Origin: JARYLZ01 sp964388275
GTDB lineage: Bacteria; Bacteroidota; Ignavibacteria; SZUA-365
Direction of reading: 5' to 3'
DNA length: 22,817 bases
Assembly (NCBI GenBank): GCA_964388275.1
Contig: CAYLZD010000047.1
Coordinates: 1 to 22,817 of the forward strand
This document shows, in pieces, positions 6,350 to 14,792 of the stretch; within the stretch, counting starts at the first letter, position 1; every line of letters starts with the position of its first letter. The notes under the pieces are model-generated. The model saw only the letters and a list, made by a program, of their open reading frames with translations, was not told the origin of the DNA and made no database searches. Made by a program: the position numbers and the translations under genes.

Positions 6350-8944
6350 CTATAGAATCAGGAATTTGCGTTTGTCGGAATGCCTGCCCGACAGCAAGGA
6401 CAGAATGTATATTCCCGACGGGAGTCCGGCCGCGTCTATCCGAACAATACGATCGGGAACATCGCTTTTTTCAAGCCGTCTTTCAAAGCGCACCCTTCCG
6501 GAAGGATCCGTAATCCTGAGTATCCCTGACTCGCGCGGGGGAAGGGTTACGCGGCAGACGGCCGCTCCCGCTTTCTCGGCAATGAACGGATTGGGGAACA
6601 GAGCGGCGACGGCGACACCTGCCGCCGAGGTAGCGCCTTTCGCAGCCGATATCGATCCTGACTCGAGGGTGATCCGCAGACTCGCGATCCCCGCGTCCGC
6701 ATGCAGGCAGAGTCCGCCGCCGGCGCCTGGTCCGACACGGGCGCCCTTTCCTTCGACCGAGAACGCCGTGAAAGCGCCGGGGATCTCGATCTCGACCTCG
6801 CGCGGCGCATTCGCCGAAATCTCCAGAATATTTCCGCTCCGCCTGTACAGTATGTCGGATGCCGGAACTGATACGAGAACCACGGTGTCGTTGATGCTGA
6901 GTGACCGGCAGCTTTTCATCCAAGCCGTGATGGAGCCAGGGATAGCTTCCGCAGCCGCGAAGCGCGCTTCGGTTGAAATCCGGAATGGACCGGCGCGGAT
7001 CTCGAGTGGAATCCCTTCTGCTGCCACGGCCGCGGCCGCCTCGACGGCGCCGCCCGACACACGGACGGCGCACCCGTCGCCCGGAGGCGCGCCCTCCATG
7101 CGCACGCATTCATCGCGGCCTGCCGGCAGCAGCATGGTCAGGAATACCGCCGCGCGGTCGCGCACGCTGTTGTATGCCGCGGTGTGCGGCTCGAAAGCCC
7201 TGTAGCGCGGAGCATGCTTTTTCTGAGCTGCTTCGGTGATGCGTTGATCCGGTATCGTCCGGGTGATGGAACGCAGCGTCATGCCGCCGATGGTCCATAA
7301 GGCGGTTCCGGCGGCGGTGTCCACGATGCAGGTTCCTTCTGTCACGGATCCCATCCCGTGTATCTGCTGCGTGTAAGTTCGCACATAGTTAGAGGAGGCC
7401 TCATCTACGAGAACGGCCACCCCGGACGAGAACAACATCGCATGACGTTCTATTTCGGCATTTTGATAGGCGCTCCGCACCGATGCGGTCCCGAAATGGG
7501 CGGTGGTCACAGCGTCTTCGATGAATGCGTCCGCGCCGAACATGGCGGATCCGAAGCCCACGCTGTCGGCGCCTTTCCCATCGACAAGCACGACGTTGTG
7601 GTTTCGCCCGAACATCACGCTGTCGCGCTGCTCGTAACAGGAATATCCCGGTTCAGATACGAGCAATTCGCCGCCGGCGTGCAGGATGAAAGCCCCTTCG
7701 TTGGCTTGCTTGTGTCCGGCGCCGAACGGTGAATTGTGCGTTCTCGCGCTTCCGTTTTTTCCTATCAAGGCGAGCCACGGATTATCAGGACCGCAGGACG
7801 GATGCAGTACCGCATAGCCGGCTTCCGTCGACAGGAAATGCCCGCTCGCATCCTGTGTATGCGCCTGAGGCCTCGCTCCCGCGAGCAGGTATTCGGAACG
7901 GAAGTCATGCGTGCCGTTCAGTTCCGCCGCGAGTTGGTCGGCTGTAAGAGCGCGCCCTGGATTTCCGTAGATCGGCCATGCATAACGCGGATCGCGAGGA
8001 CCCGTGAAGGCCAGGACGGCAAGTTCCGGGAACGCCGAATCCATGTATGTGTCATCCACGGCCGGTAGTCGACCATCAGGCATGCGAATTCCGCTGGCCC
8101 AATCATAGAGAGCCAGAAAGCGGGCATCGCGCATCGGGTCGAAGCCGGAAACAGGATCATCGGGATATCTCTCGTTTCGTTGTTCCAGAGCGAGGAAGAA
8201 CGGCAGCAGCGACATCATCGCATACCGGAAATAATACGGTCCTTCGCTGTAGCCGGTTCGTCCGCCGTCGCGGCTCTGGCAATTCCACAGAACGTCTTCG
8301 ACGACCGCTACGGCGCGCTGCAGGATGCGGCGGCTGTCGATTCTTATTTCAGGCGCCAGGGAGCGTTCCAGGGTCAAGGCCGCAAGCCCGAGCGCGCCGG
8401 CCAGTTTGAGCGAGAGGTTGTTCTTGGGCGCGAGTATGGATTTCAATTGCGACTCGGCCTGGATTGCGAATTCCTTCAAGCGCATTTCAACAAGCTCGTC
8501 ACTTCCGCCGCCCGCATCCAGAAGGCAGCTGTAGGCCTGCGCAAATTGGGCGAGTTCCACTGCACGCCACTGGAACTCAGAGGAACTCGACGTCACCCGG
8601 GTTTCCATGGCGGAGATCAGGCGCAGCGCTTTCCTTCGGAATCCGGCCGAAATTTCTTGAGGCAGCTCGTTCCCCTCGGTATCCATTCCTATCAGCGCAA
8701 CAAGCGCGGCTGCTTTGGCGTTGGCCGATTTCTCACGCTGCGTCTGTCCTTCTTCGGCTGCTGACTTCATAATTCCCCGATACAAAGCGACGGCGAAGGA
8801 ATCCGAGAGCAGCCGTTGTCTCACCTCAAGCACTCTTTTCGCTGAAAAACCATATTCCTGCGCATGTGCCTGCCGTATGCAAAACGACAGTCCTCCTGTG
8901 GCGATTATTACGAAAGAAAAGTATGTTTTGAATAATCCACGCAT
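6350..8944 (-). CDS. Secreted heparinase II/III-like protein with type IX sorting domain
   Basis: An 864-residue exported protein. Residues 1-28 form a signal peptide ending AHA/QE. The N-terminal half (about 30-330) is helix-rich with YSEGPYYFRYAMMSLLPF, like the alpha-barrel of heparinase/alginate-lyase-type proteins. About 365-560 carries the beta-sandwich signature HKQANEGAFILHAGGELLVSEPGY followed by NHNVVLVDGKG, as in heparinase II/III (PF07940). Related enzymes cleave uronic-acid polysaccharides by beta-elimination; the substrate here is unknown and activity is not proven. Residues 782-864 (LFPNPF ... LPSGIYILSLLSG ... KRKFLIL) are a type A sorting domain for the type IX system. ATG 8944 gives a normal signal peptide; a TTG six codons upstream does not improve it. 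No clear Shine-Dalgarno. No sugar-uptake genes lie beside it. Confidence 0.85.
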   Translation of the reverse strand: MRGLFKTYFSFVIIATGGLSFCIRQAHAQEYGFSAKRVLEVRQRLLSDSFAVALYRGIMKSAAEEGQTQREKSANAKAAALVALIGMDTEGNELPQEISAGFRRKALRLISAMETRVTSSSSEFQWRAVELAQFAQAYSCLLDAGGGSDELVEMRLKEFAIQAESQLKSILAPKNNLSLKLAGALGLAALTLERSLAPEIRIDSRRILQRAVAVVEDVLWNCQSRDGGRTGYSEGPYYFRYAMMSLLPFFLALEQRNERYPDDPVSGFDPMRDARFLALYDWASGIRMPDGRLPAVDDTYMDSAFPELAVLAFTGPRDPRYAWPIYGNPGRALTADQLAAELNGTHDFRSEYLLAGARPQAHTQDASGHFLSTEAGYAVLHPSCGPDNPWLALIGKNGSARTHNSPFGAGHKQANEGAFILHAGGELLVSEPGYSCYEQRDSVMFGRNHNVVLVDGKGADSVGFGSAMFGADAFIEDAVTTAHFGTASVRSAYQNAEIERHAMLFSSGVAVLVDEASSNYVRTYTQQIHGMGSVTEGTCIVDTAAGTALWTIGGMTLRSITRTIPDQRITEAAQKKHAPRYRAFEPHTAAYNSVRDRAAVFLTMLLPAGRDECVRMEGAPPGDGCAVRVSGGAVEAAAAVAAEGIPLEIRAGPFRISTEARFAAAEAIPGSITAWMKSCRSLSINDTVVLVSVPASDILYRRSGNILEISANAPREVEIEIPGAFTAFSVEGKGARVGPGAGGGLCLHADAGIASLRITLESGSISAAKGATSAAGVAVAALFPNPFIAEKAGAAVCRVTLPPRESGILRITDPSGRVRFERRLEKSDVPDRIVRIDAAGLPSGIYILSLLSGRHSDKRKFLIL

Positions 8945-9094
8945 ATCGTGCAGTAATTGCAAAATGCGGGCCAGATCAGCTCGATCCCGTGCAATATTTG
9001 CCGTGAAGCGCGAGGTTCGCCTTTTTTTACGCTAATATCCGAGGAATATCCGACAGCCGAACTTCCGGCGGAAATAGAACCGGTTCGGGACCGC

Positions 9095-9108
9095 TTACAA
9101 AGTTGTAA
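9095..9108. promoter_or_regulatory. Palindrome, possible operator
   Basis: ttacaa-ag-ttgtaa is a perfect 6-bp inverted repeat with a 2-bp centre. It ends 2 bp before a possible -35 box (9111), a typical site for a dimeric regulator. No regulator is identified. Confidence 0.35.
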
Positions 9109-9110
9109 TA

Positions 9111-9138
9111 TTTACATTCTTCGAAGCGCGCTTATGCT
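9111..9138 (+). promoter_or_regulatory. Possible promoter of the Lon-family protease gene
   Basis: TTTACA (9111-9116) and TATGCT (9133-9138) are 16 bp apart; five and four of six bases fit sigma70 consensus. The resulting leader would be about 140 nt. I do not see a CIRCE heat-shock element. Confidence 0.35.
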
Positions 9139-9283
9139 GAAATTGCATAATATGGTTGCGCATCGTCGGTGTGGATCCCCAAAAAATCGGCCAGTGAAAA
9201 ATCGATCGTGAGCAGATTTCATCTTGAAAAACGATACATTTATATTCTGTATTCATCCCCGCCACCCGGACAGGAATTTTCGT

Positions 9284-11719
9284 ATGTCGCCGACTTCTCT
9301 GCAACCAGCCTCAATGCCGAAAGAATTATCACTTGAAGAGCTTCGATGGACTTGTCCTCTGGAAATAATTCCGGCTGCGACTACCGAAGGTGTCGAACCG
9401 ATCGAAGGCATTATAGGGCAGGATCGCGCTCTCAACGCCTTGAAAATGGGCGTCGACCTGAAAGGTCCAGGTTATAATATCTTCGTTTGCGGACTCTCGG
9501 GCACCGGCAAAGCGACGACCATAAAAACCATCCTCGAGAAAATTCAGGTTCCCATGACCGAAGTCGAGGATCTGTGCTATGTGAATAATTTCAGCGATCC
9601 CGATCGGCCGATACTTCTGCGTTTCGCGGCGGGGCACGGTTCGCGATTCCAGAAAGAAATGGCTGAATGCCTGGAAATGCTGAAAACGAGAATACCACGC
9701 ATTTTCGAAGACGACGAGTTTATCCGAAAACGGCAGTCGATCGTGGACGAGTATGGAAGCAAGGAGGCGGAGTTGTTCCGCGCTTTCGAGGAAAGCATCG
9801 CGCCCGACGGTTTCATCCTTGGAAGGGTGCAGGAAGGCCCGGTGGTTCATCCGGAAATACTTGTGCGTGTCGGCGACAAGACCGCGATGATTTCGGATCT
9901 CGGTCAATTGATCGAGGAAGGAAAAATGACGCGCGAGCAGGCGGAGGAAATCGCCGCGAAATACAAAACGCACCGGGATGTGCTTCAGAACCTGTTTCGC
10001 ACCGGACTGCAGTTGTCGAGGGATTATCAGAAGATTATCACCGACCATGAACGGCTTTTCGTTTCCGTCGTCGTCAGCGCTGTATACAGCGGCGTGTTCG
10101 AGATGTTTGACGATAAAAAAGTGACCGACTACGTCGAGCAGGTAGTTGAGAATATTCTCAGCAACATTGATGATTTCAAGGAGAAACAGGGCGAACAGAC
10201 GGGTGAACCGGATCTGACCGTGTACGATGTCAACCTCCTGCTCGACAACAGCTGCGCCGACAAGTGCCCCGTGGTCATCGAGACCGCGCCGAGCTTTACC
10301 AATCTGTTCGGAACCATCGAGCGGCAACAGGATTCACAGGGATTCTGGTACAGCGATTTCACGCGCATCAAAGCAGGAGCGCTTCTGCGCGCCAACGGCG
10401 GTTTCCTCGTGCTGAATGCCGCGGACACCCTCACCGAAACCGGCGTCTGGCGTACGCTTCAGCGTGCCTTGCTCTACAGGAAACTCGAAATCCAGGGACA
10501 GGAGTCGATAATCCAGTCCAGCGCCACCGTGCTCAAGCCCGAAGCCATAGAACTGGATCTGAAGGTCATCCTGATAGGCAACAACGAGATATACGGTCTG
10601 CTGAATTCCTATGAGCGTGATTTCAAGAAAATCTTCAAAATCAAAGCGGATTTCGATTATGAGATGAGAAATTCCGTCATGGCCGTGCATCAGTACGCGG
10701 CGCTTATCCGAAAGCTTATAAGCGACGAAAACCTGAGACACTTCGACAATACCGCGATCGCGGCTGTGGTGGAATACGGAGCGCGTAGAGCCGACAGTAA
10801 AAACAAGTTGACGACCCAGTTCAGCGAAATCGCTGACATCGCCCGCGAAGCCAATTACTGGTGCGGCCAGAACAGTAACCGCTATGTCACAGCCGAGCAT
10901 GTGCGGAAAGCCATTGCCGAAACCCGCGAGCGGCATGCCTTGTACGAGGACAAGCTTCAGGAATTGATCGACAAGGAAGTCATACTGATCGACGTGAAAG
11001 GCGAGAGGGTTGGACAGATCAACGGTCTGGCGGTGTACGGCGGCGATCGCTTCGATTTCGGAAAACCTTCCCGCATAACCGCGGCCGTCGGCGCCGGCAA
11101 GGCGGGCATTATCAACATCGAAAGGGAAGCGCGTCTGTCCGGCGCCACGCACGACAAGGGTGTGCTGATTCTTTCCGGGTATCTGCGCGAAAAATTCGCC
11201 GTTAAACATCCCATGACGCTGACGGCCAGCATTTCATTCGAACAGTCCTATTCGGGCGTCGACGGAGACAGCGCTTCGTCCACCGAGGCATACGCGTTGC
11301 TCTCCGCGCTGAGCGGCATTCCGATCAGACAGGATTTCGCGGTTACAGGCTCGATCAATCAGAAAGGCGACATTCAGCCGATAGGCGGGGTGAACGAAAA
11401 AATAGAGGGATTTTTCGATGTCTGCCGCGCGCGTGGCCTGAGCGGATCGCAAAGCGTGCTGATACCGGCGCAGAACGTTCAGGATCTGATGCTGCGACAC
11501 GACGTGATCGAGGCCGTCAGGAGCGGACGTTTCCACGTTTATGCCGTCCGTTCTCTGGATCAAGGCATCGAATTGCTCACAGGTGTCTCGGCAGGCATTC
11601 CGGATGAAATCGGGGCATACGCGGAAAACACCGTCTTCGGCAGGGTGGCGCGGCGCCTCGAGGAACTTGCGCAGATCGCCGAAGCGAGCGATTCCTCCTC
11701 GAACCGTGAAACCTTATAA
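9284..11719 (+). CDS. LonB-like ATP-dependent Ser-Lys protease (AAA_32 type)
   Basis: An 811-residue cytoplasmic protease that unfolds and degrades proteins using ATP. It opens with LSLEELRWTC (residues 16-24) and IIGQDRALNAL, typical of the AAA_32/LonB-like family rather than classical LonA with its N-terminal substrate domain. Walker A is GLSGTGK (70-76); a Walker B-like strand is GGFLVLNAADTL. The C-terminal Lon protease domain carries VDGDSAS with catalytic Ser663 and GGVNEK with catalytic Lys706; the 43-residue spacing equals that of E. coli Lon (679/722). ATG 9284 is chosen because AGGA lies 8 nt upstream and the family motif begins shortly after; a TTG at 9224 lacks this. It stands alone and ends in a hairpin starting one base after the stop. 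Confidence 0.93.
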   Translation: MSPTSLQPASMPKELSLEELRWTCPLEIIPAATTEGVEPIEGIIGQDRALNALKMGVDLKGPGYNIFVCGLSGTGKATTIKTILEKIQVPMTEVEDLCYVNNFSDPDRPILLRFAAGHGSRFQKEMAECLEMLKTRIPRIFEDDEFIRKRQSIVDEYGSKEAELFRAFEESIAPDGFILGRVQEGPVVHPEILVRVGDKTAMISDLGQLIEEGKMTREQAEEIAAKYKTHRDVLQNLFRTGLQLSRDYQKIITDHERLFVSVVVSAVYSGVFEMFDDKKVTDYVEQVVENILSNIDDFKEKQGEQTGEPDLTVYDVNLLLDNSCADKCPVVIETAPSFTNLFGTIERQQDSQGFWYSDFTRIKAGALLRANGGFLVLNAADTLTETGVWRTLQRALLYRKLEIQGQESIIQSSATVLKPEAIELDLKVILIGNNEIYGLLNSYERDFKKIFKIKADFDYEMRNSVMAVHQYAALIRKLISDENLRHFDNTAIAAVVEYGARRADSKNKLTTQFSEIADIAREANYWCGQNSNRYVTAEHVRKAIAETRERHALYEDKLQELIDKEVILIDVKGERVGQINGLAVYGGDRFDFGKPSRITAAVGAGKAGIINIEREARLSGATHDKGVLILSGYLREKFAVKHPMTLTASISFEQSYSGVDGDSASSTEAYALLSALSGIPIRQDFAVTGSINQKGDIQPIGGVNEKIEGFFDVCRARGLSGSQSVLIPAQNVQDLMLRHDVIEAVRSGRFHVYAVRSLDQGIELLTGVSAGIPDEIGAYAENTVFGRVARRLEELAQIAEASDSSSNRETL

Positions 11720-11760
11720 ACACACGGCCGCCTCCATGTGAATCGAAGGCGGTCGTGTGT
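11720..11760 (+). terminator. Long hairpin directly after the lon-like stop codon
   Basis: A 14-bp stem (acacacggccgcct / aggcggtcgtgtgt, one G-T pair) with a 13-nt loop begins at the base after the stop. No T-run follows at once; a run of ten T lies at 11834-11843. It probably protects or ends the message. Confidence 0.6.
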
Positions 11761-11882
11761 TCTCAGGGCAAGGATACCCTCCGGTATACGGGCCCGGTGC
11801 AGGGAAGTTTCAACGCTATCCGCTGCGCGTGGCTTTTTTTTTTCGGCAGGCGACGGGTTTGGTCGAATCGTTGGAGATGACC

Positions 11883-13034
11883 TTATTGAAGATAGGCCCG
11901 GTTTTTTTTTGACTGTTCTTCGAGCAGCGATCTGTAGATGTTCTCCACCTTTTCCGCCATGACCGGCAACGTGAACTTCTCGACGAACCGTTTGCGCGCC
12001 AGGGTCCCCATTCTGAGCCTGCCGACTTCATCGGTCAGAAGACCGGTCAGGGCTTCCGCAAGCTCGTCCTCGTTCTTCTCTGAAACCAGAATGCCTGTTT
12101 CCCGATCAGATATCATGTAGCGTATATCCCCGACGTCCGATGCAACCGCAGGCAAGCCGGCTGACATGGCGTTCAGGATGGCTATGGGGAAAGTTTCGCC
12201 GCCGTGATCTAGGGACGGCTGCGAGTAGATGTCGCAAGCGGAGAGAAAATCCGCCACGTCCCTCCTGCGTCCGAGGAAATGAACGGCATGGGAAATCCCA
12301 AGCTCTTCGGCCCGGCGCTCGAGGTCCCAGCGGAGCTCTCCGTCGTCCGCTAAAGCGCAGCGGGCGTTCGGGAAGACGGTCAGCACACGGGCCATGGCGG
12401 ATAACAAGTGCTTGTGGCCCTTGAATGTCACGAGACGCGCGATGTTTCCGATCAACGGCTGCTTTTCGTCGAGTTCAAGTTCGGCCCTGACACGAGCCCG
12501 GCCTTCACCCGATGCCGCGTAATCGTTTTCCGGAATTCCTATGTGCAAAACAGTGATGCGTTCCGGAGGGATGCGGTCGGTCTCTATCATGATTTTGCGG
12601 GTCGAGTGTCCCACAGGAAGGAAATGATGTACCAATCGCCGGTTGCGTATCCTGTGCGTCAAGTTATGCTGTATGGACAAACAGGAATGGACCGACGCCA
12701 CGCAAATACAACGGAGCGCGCGAGCCGCGATGGCGCCGGCCGTCCGGTCGAAGTTCGAGTTTGTGTGTATGATATCCGCTTTGCGGCCGCGAAGCGACCT
12801 CGCCAGCATGGCGGCGGCGACGAATTCCCTCCCGTTGGTTCCGTAAGGCGTTTCGATCGTTTCAAATCCCCGTTCAGCGGCGACCGCCGCCAGTTTCGAT
12901 CCGCGCATCGGCGATATCAGCACATTATGGCCTCGATCACGCATGCCGGCGGCCAGATAGAGGACGAAATATTCCCCGCCGGCGACGTCCTTTGCGTCAT
13001 TGGTCAATACGATGTTCAGGGGTCGGTCTTGCAT
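11883..13034 (-). CDS. GT4-family glycosyltransferase
   Basis: A 383-residue GT-B retaining glycosyltransferase of the GT4 type, which moves a sugar from a nucleotide-sugar to a glycan or lipid acceptor, usually for surface polysaccharide or glycoprotein. The N-terminal half has NIVLTNDAKDVAGGEYFVLYLA (acceptor side) and IIHTNSNFDRTAG. The donor-binding half begins IGNIARLVTFKGHKHLL and contains GGETFPIAILNAMSAGLPAVASDVG. In the EX7E motif the second Glu is replaced by Asn (codon AAC). ATG 13034 starts exactly at the first strand. The frame is open to 13187, but the extra 51 residues are not family-like and begin inside the hairpin at 13174-13211. No Shine-Dalgarno is clear. The C-terminus (SKKNRAYLQ) crosses a run of nine A. 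Acceptor and donor are unknown. Confidence 0.85.
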   Translation of the reverse strand: MQDRPLNIVLTNDAKDVAGGEYFVLYLAAGMRDRGHNVLISPMRGSKLAAVAAERGFETIETPYGTNGREFVAAAMLARSLRGRKADIIHTNSNFDRTAGAIAARALRCICVASVHSCLSIQHNLTHRIRNRRLVHHFLPVGHSTRKIMIETDRIPPERITVLHIGIPENDYAASGEGRARVRAELELDEKQPLIGNIARLVTFKGHKHLLSAMARVLTVFPNARCALADDGELRWDLERRAEELGISHAVHFLGRRRDVADFLSACDIYSQPSLDHGGETFPIAILNAMSAGLPAVASDVGDIRYMISDRETGILVSEKNEDELAEALTGLLTDEVGRLRMGTLARKRFVEKFTLPVMAEKVENIYRSLLEEQSKKNRAYLQ

Positions 13035-13173
13035 TCGGAAAAGAAAAGTCTGTTGGACGGGATGTCGGTATGCGTCGTCGATTCCAACCGCGCTCGACTC
13101 ACGGAGCGGTGATGCATCCGGCCGGCACACAACCGGAAACTTAAGCAAAACATTCCGAGCTTTTATCATGCAA

Positions 13174-13211
13174 ATCGCCCGGCGCATCTCTTGAGAATTG
13201 CGCCGGGCGAT
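13174..13211 (-). terminator. Strong hairpin after the propeller/OmpA gene
   Basis: A 13-bp perfect stem (atcgcccggcgca / tgcgccgggcgat) around a 12-nt loop. On the minus strand it follows the OmpA-family stop at 13251 by 39 nt and is followed by TTTG. It should reduce or stop read-through into the glycosyltransferase gene. Confidence 0.65.
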
Positions 13212-13250
13212 CGCGGGTTATCGCCGGCTGGCCCGGCGTGCCGAAGGGGG

Positions 13251-14771
13251 TTACTTGACGCGGAATTCGACGCGCCTGTTCAGCGCCCGCCCTTCCTCGG
13301 TATCGTTGGTCGCGATGGGCTGATCCGGTCCGTAGCCGTTGGCGGTCATGCGCGATTGGCTGATGCCCTTGGAAACGAGGTAATCCATCACCGCGCGCGC
13401 GCGTTCATGCGAAAGGCGCTTGTTGTATTCCGGAGTGCCGATATTGTCGGTATGCCCGGCCAGTTCGACGCGTTTATCCGGATTCGCTTTCAGCCACTGA
13501 GCCGCGCGCTCCATGTCGACTTTCGACTCCGGCTGCAGCGTCGACTTGTCGAAGTCGAAGTAAACGAGCAGCCGCACAAGGTCGCGGGTCATCTCTATGT
13601 TCTTCCGTATGGTTGTGTTCGCGGCGTCGCGCGGCACGTCGAATCGCTCCGAATAGAACAGGTAACCGGGAGCTTCCGCCGTGATGGCGTATGACCTGCC
13701 CGGCTGCAGCACGACGACATAACTGCCGTCGGTGTCGTCGCTGTGGAAAGTGCTGACTATTTCATTGCTCGACATGTCCCGCACGGTCAGAGTGGCGCCG
13801 ACAGGCGTCTTGTTCTTGCCGTCGCTGACTATTCCCATGACCGCCGTGACTGCCGAGGGGGGAACAGGATTCGGCACAGCGGCGAAGACGTCGATACCGC
13901 CGCTGTAGCCCAGATCCCTTCGCGTGGACGCAAAATACACATTGTCGGTGCCGAGTTGCGTGGTGAAAAACATTTCGTCTCTCTCGGTGTTGATGGGAGA
14001 TCCCATGTTGTTCACGCTGCTGAAACTGCCGCCGGCGCCTTTGCCGGCATAGATATCGAAACCGCCTACTCCCGGGTGGCCGTTGGAAGCGAAATAAAGG
14101 GTCTTGTTGTCGGGCGCGATGAAAGGGCTGATCTCGTCGCCGGCCGTGTTGATCGGTTCGCCGAGGTTCACCGGATCCGACCATTCGCCGCCGATTGACC
14201 TGCGGGACATCCAGATATCGGTGCCGCCCATGCCGCCGGGCCTTTCGCTGGCGAAAAACAACATCGTGCCGTCCGCGGAGATCGTCGGTTGAGAATCCCA
14301 TTGCGGGGAGTTGACCTTTTTGATGTTGCGGACGTCCCGCCAGGTTCCGCCTCCATATTCGGCCATATAGATGTCGCAGTCTCCGAACCCGTCCTCACGG
14401 TCGCAACCGGCGAAGACCATCCAGTGCCCGTCAGGCGTCATGGCGGCCGAGCCGTCGTTTTCGCCGGTATTCAGGCTCGGACCGACATTCATCGGTTGTC
14501 CCCAGGCGCCGCCTGAATTGATCGCCGAAAATACGTTCTGGTCGCCGTCCCTGTCGGATGTGAAATAGATCACCTTGCCGTTGGCGAACACGACGGGAGC
14601 GAAATCGTCGTCGGACGTATTGATCTCCGATCCGATATTGGTGATGGCCACGTCGTAACTCGGAGGCGTGATTTTCACCCTGTTTTCCATCGATTCCGTC
14701 TGCGCGAAAGCAGCGGCCGCGCAGACGCCTAACATGAGGGATGCCGTAAAAAACCGTATGCTGTGTTTCAT
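13251..14771 (-). CDS. Beta-propeller/OmpA-domain envelope protein
   Basis: A 506-residue exported protein. The signal peptide ends AFA/QT (residue 23). Five PD40/TolB-type blades follow (about 56-297), each with the pattern D-F/E-P-x-(8-10)-hydrophobic-Y/F-F-x-S plus a D-I/V-x-x-hydrophobic strand. Residues 305-395 resemble a carboxypeptidase-regulatory/CNA-B-like beta-sandwich (GIVSDGKNKTPVGATLTV). Residues 400-506 form an OmpA C-terminal domain (VYFDFDKSTL, ELAGHTDNIG, YNKRLSHERARAVMDYL) with the peptidoglycan-contact pair Asp442 and Arg457. This order resembles PorE of the type IX system without its TPR part; many similar proteins have other roles. AAGGAG is ideally placed before the ATG. 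It is 21 bp downstream of the barrel gene, so the two are one operon. Confidence 0.9.
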   Translation of the reverse strand: MKHSIRFFTASLMLGVCAAAAFAQTESMENRVKITPPSYDVAITNIGSEINTSDDDFAPVVFANGKVIYFTSDRDGDQNVFSAINSGGAWGQPMNVGPSLNTGENDGSAAMTPDGHWMVFAGCDREDGFGDCDIYMAEYGGGTWRDVRNIKKVNSPQWDSQPTISADGTMLFFASERPGGMGGTDIWMSRRSIGGEWSDPVNLGEPINTAGDEISPFIAPDNKTLYFASNGHPGVGGFDIYAGKGAGGSFSSVNNMGSPINTERDEMFFTTQLGTDNVYFASTRRDLGYSGGIDVFAAVPNPVPPSAVTAVMGIVSDGKNKTPVGATLTVRDMSSNEIVSTFHSDDTDGSYVVVLQPGRSYAITAEAPGYLFYSERFDVPRDAANTTIRKNIEMTRDLVRLLVYFDFDKSTLQPESKVDMERAAQWLKANPDKRVELAGHTDNIGTPEYNKRLSHERARAVMDYLVSKGISQSRMTANGYGPDQPIATNDTEEGRALNRRVEFRVK

Positions 14772-14792
14772 TTCCGAGCTCCTTGTATGAAA

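Larger units (their letters stand above)
8945..9283. other. Intergenic region between divergent heparinase-like and lon-like genes
   Basis: About 340 bp, AT-rich, holding promoters for both directions. I see no reliable small gene. Elements I can name are a palindrome at 9095-9108 and a possible promoter for the protease gene at 9111-9138. An open TTG-led extension of the protease frame from 9224 is not supported. Confidence 0.55.

Noticed and set aside
9224..9283. TTG-led extension of the Lon-family protease
   Set aside because: ATG 9284 has AGGA at proper spacing and lies just before the family's first motif.
9329..10327. 332-codon minus-strand frame
   Set aside because: Antisense to the Lon-family protease; no start signal or recognisable motif.
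13035..13187. N-terminal extension of the glycosyltransferase
   Set aside because: The extra residues do not look like GT4 and begin within the terminator-like hairpin of the upstream gene.
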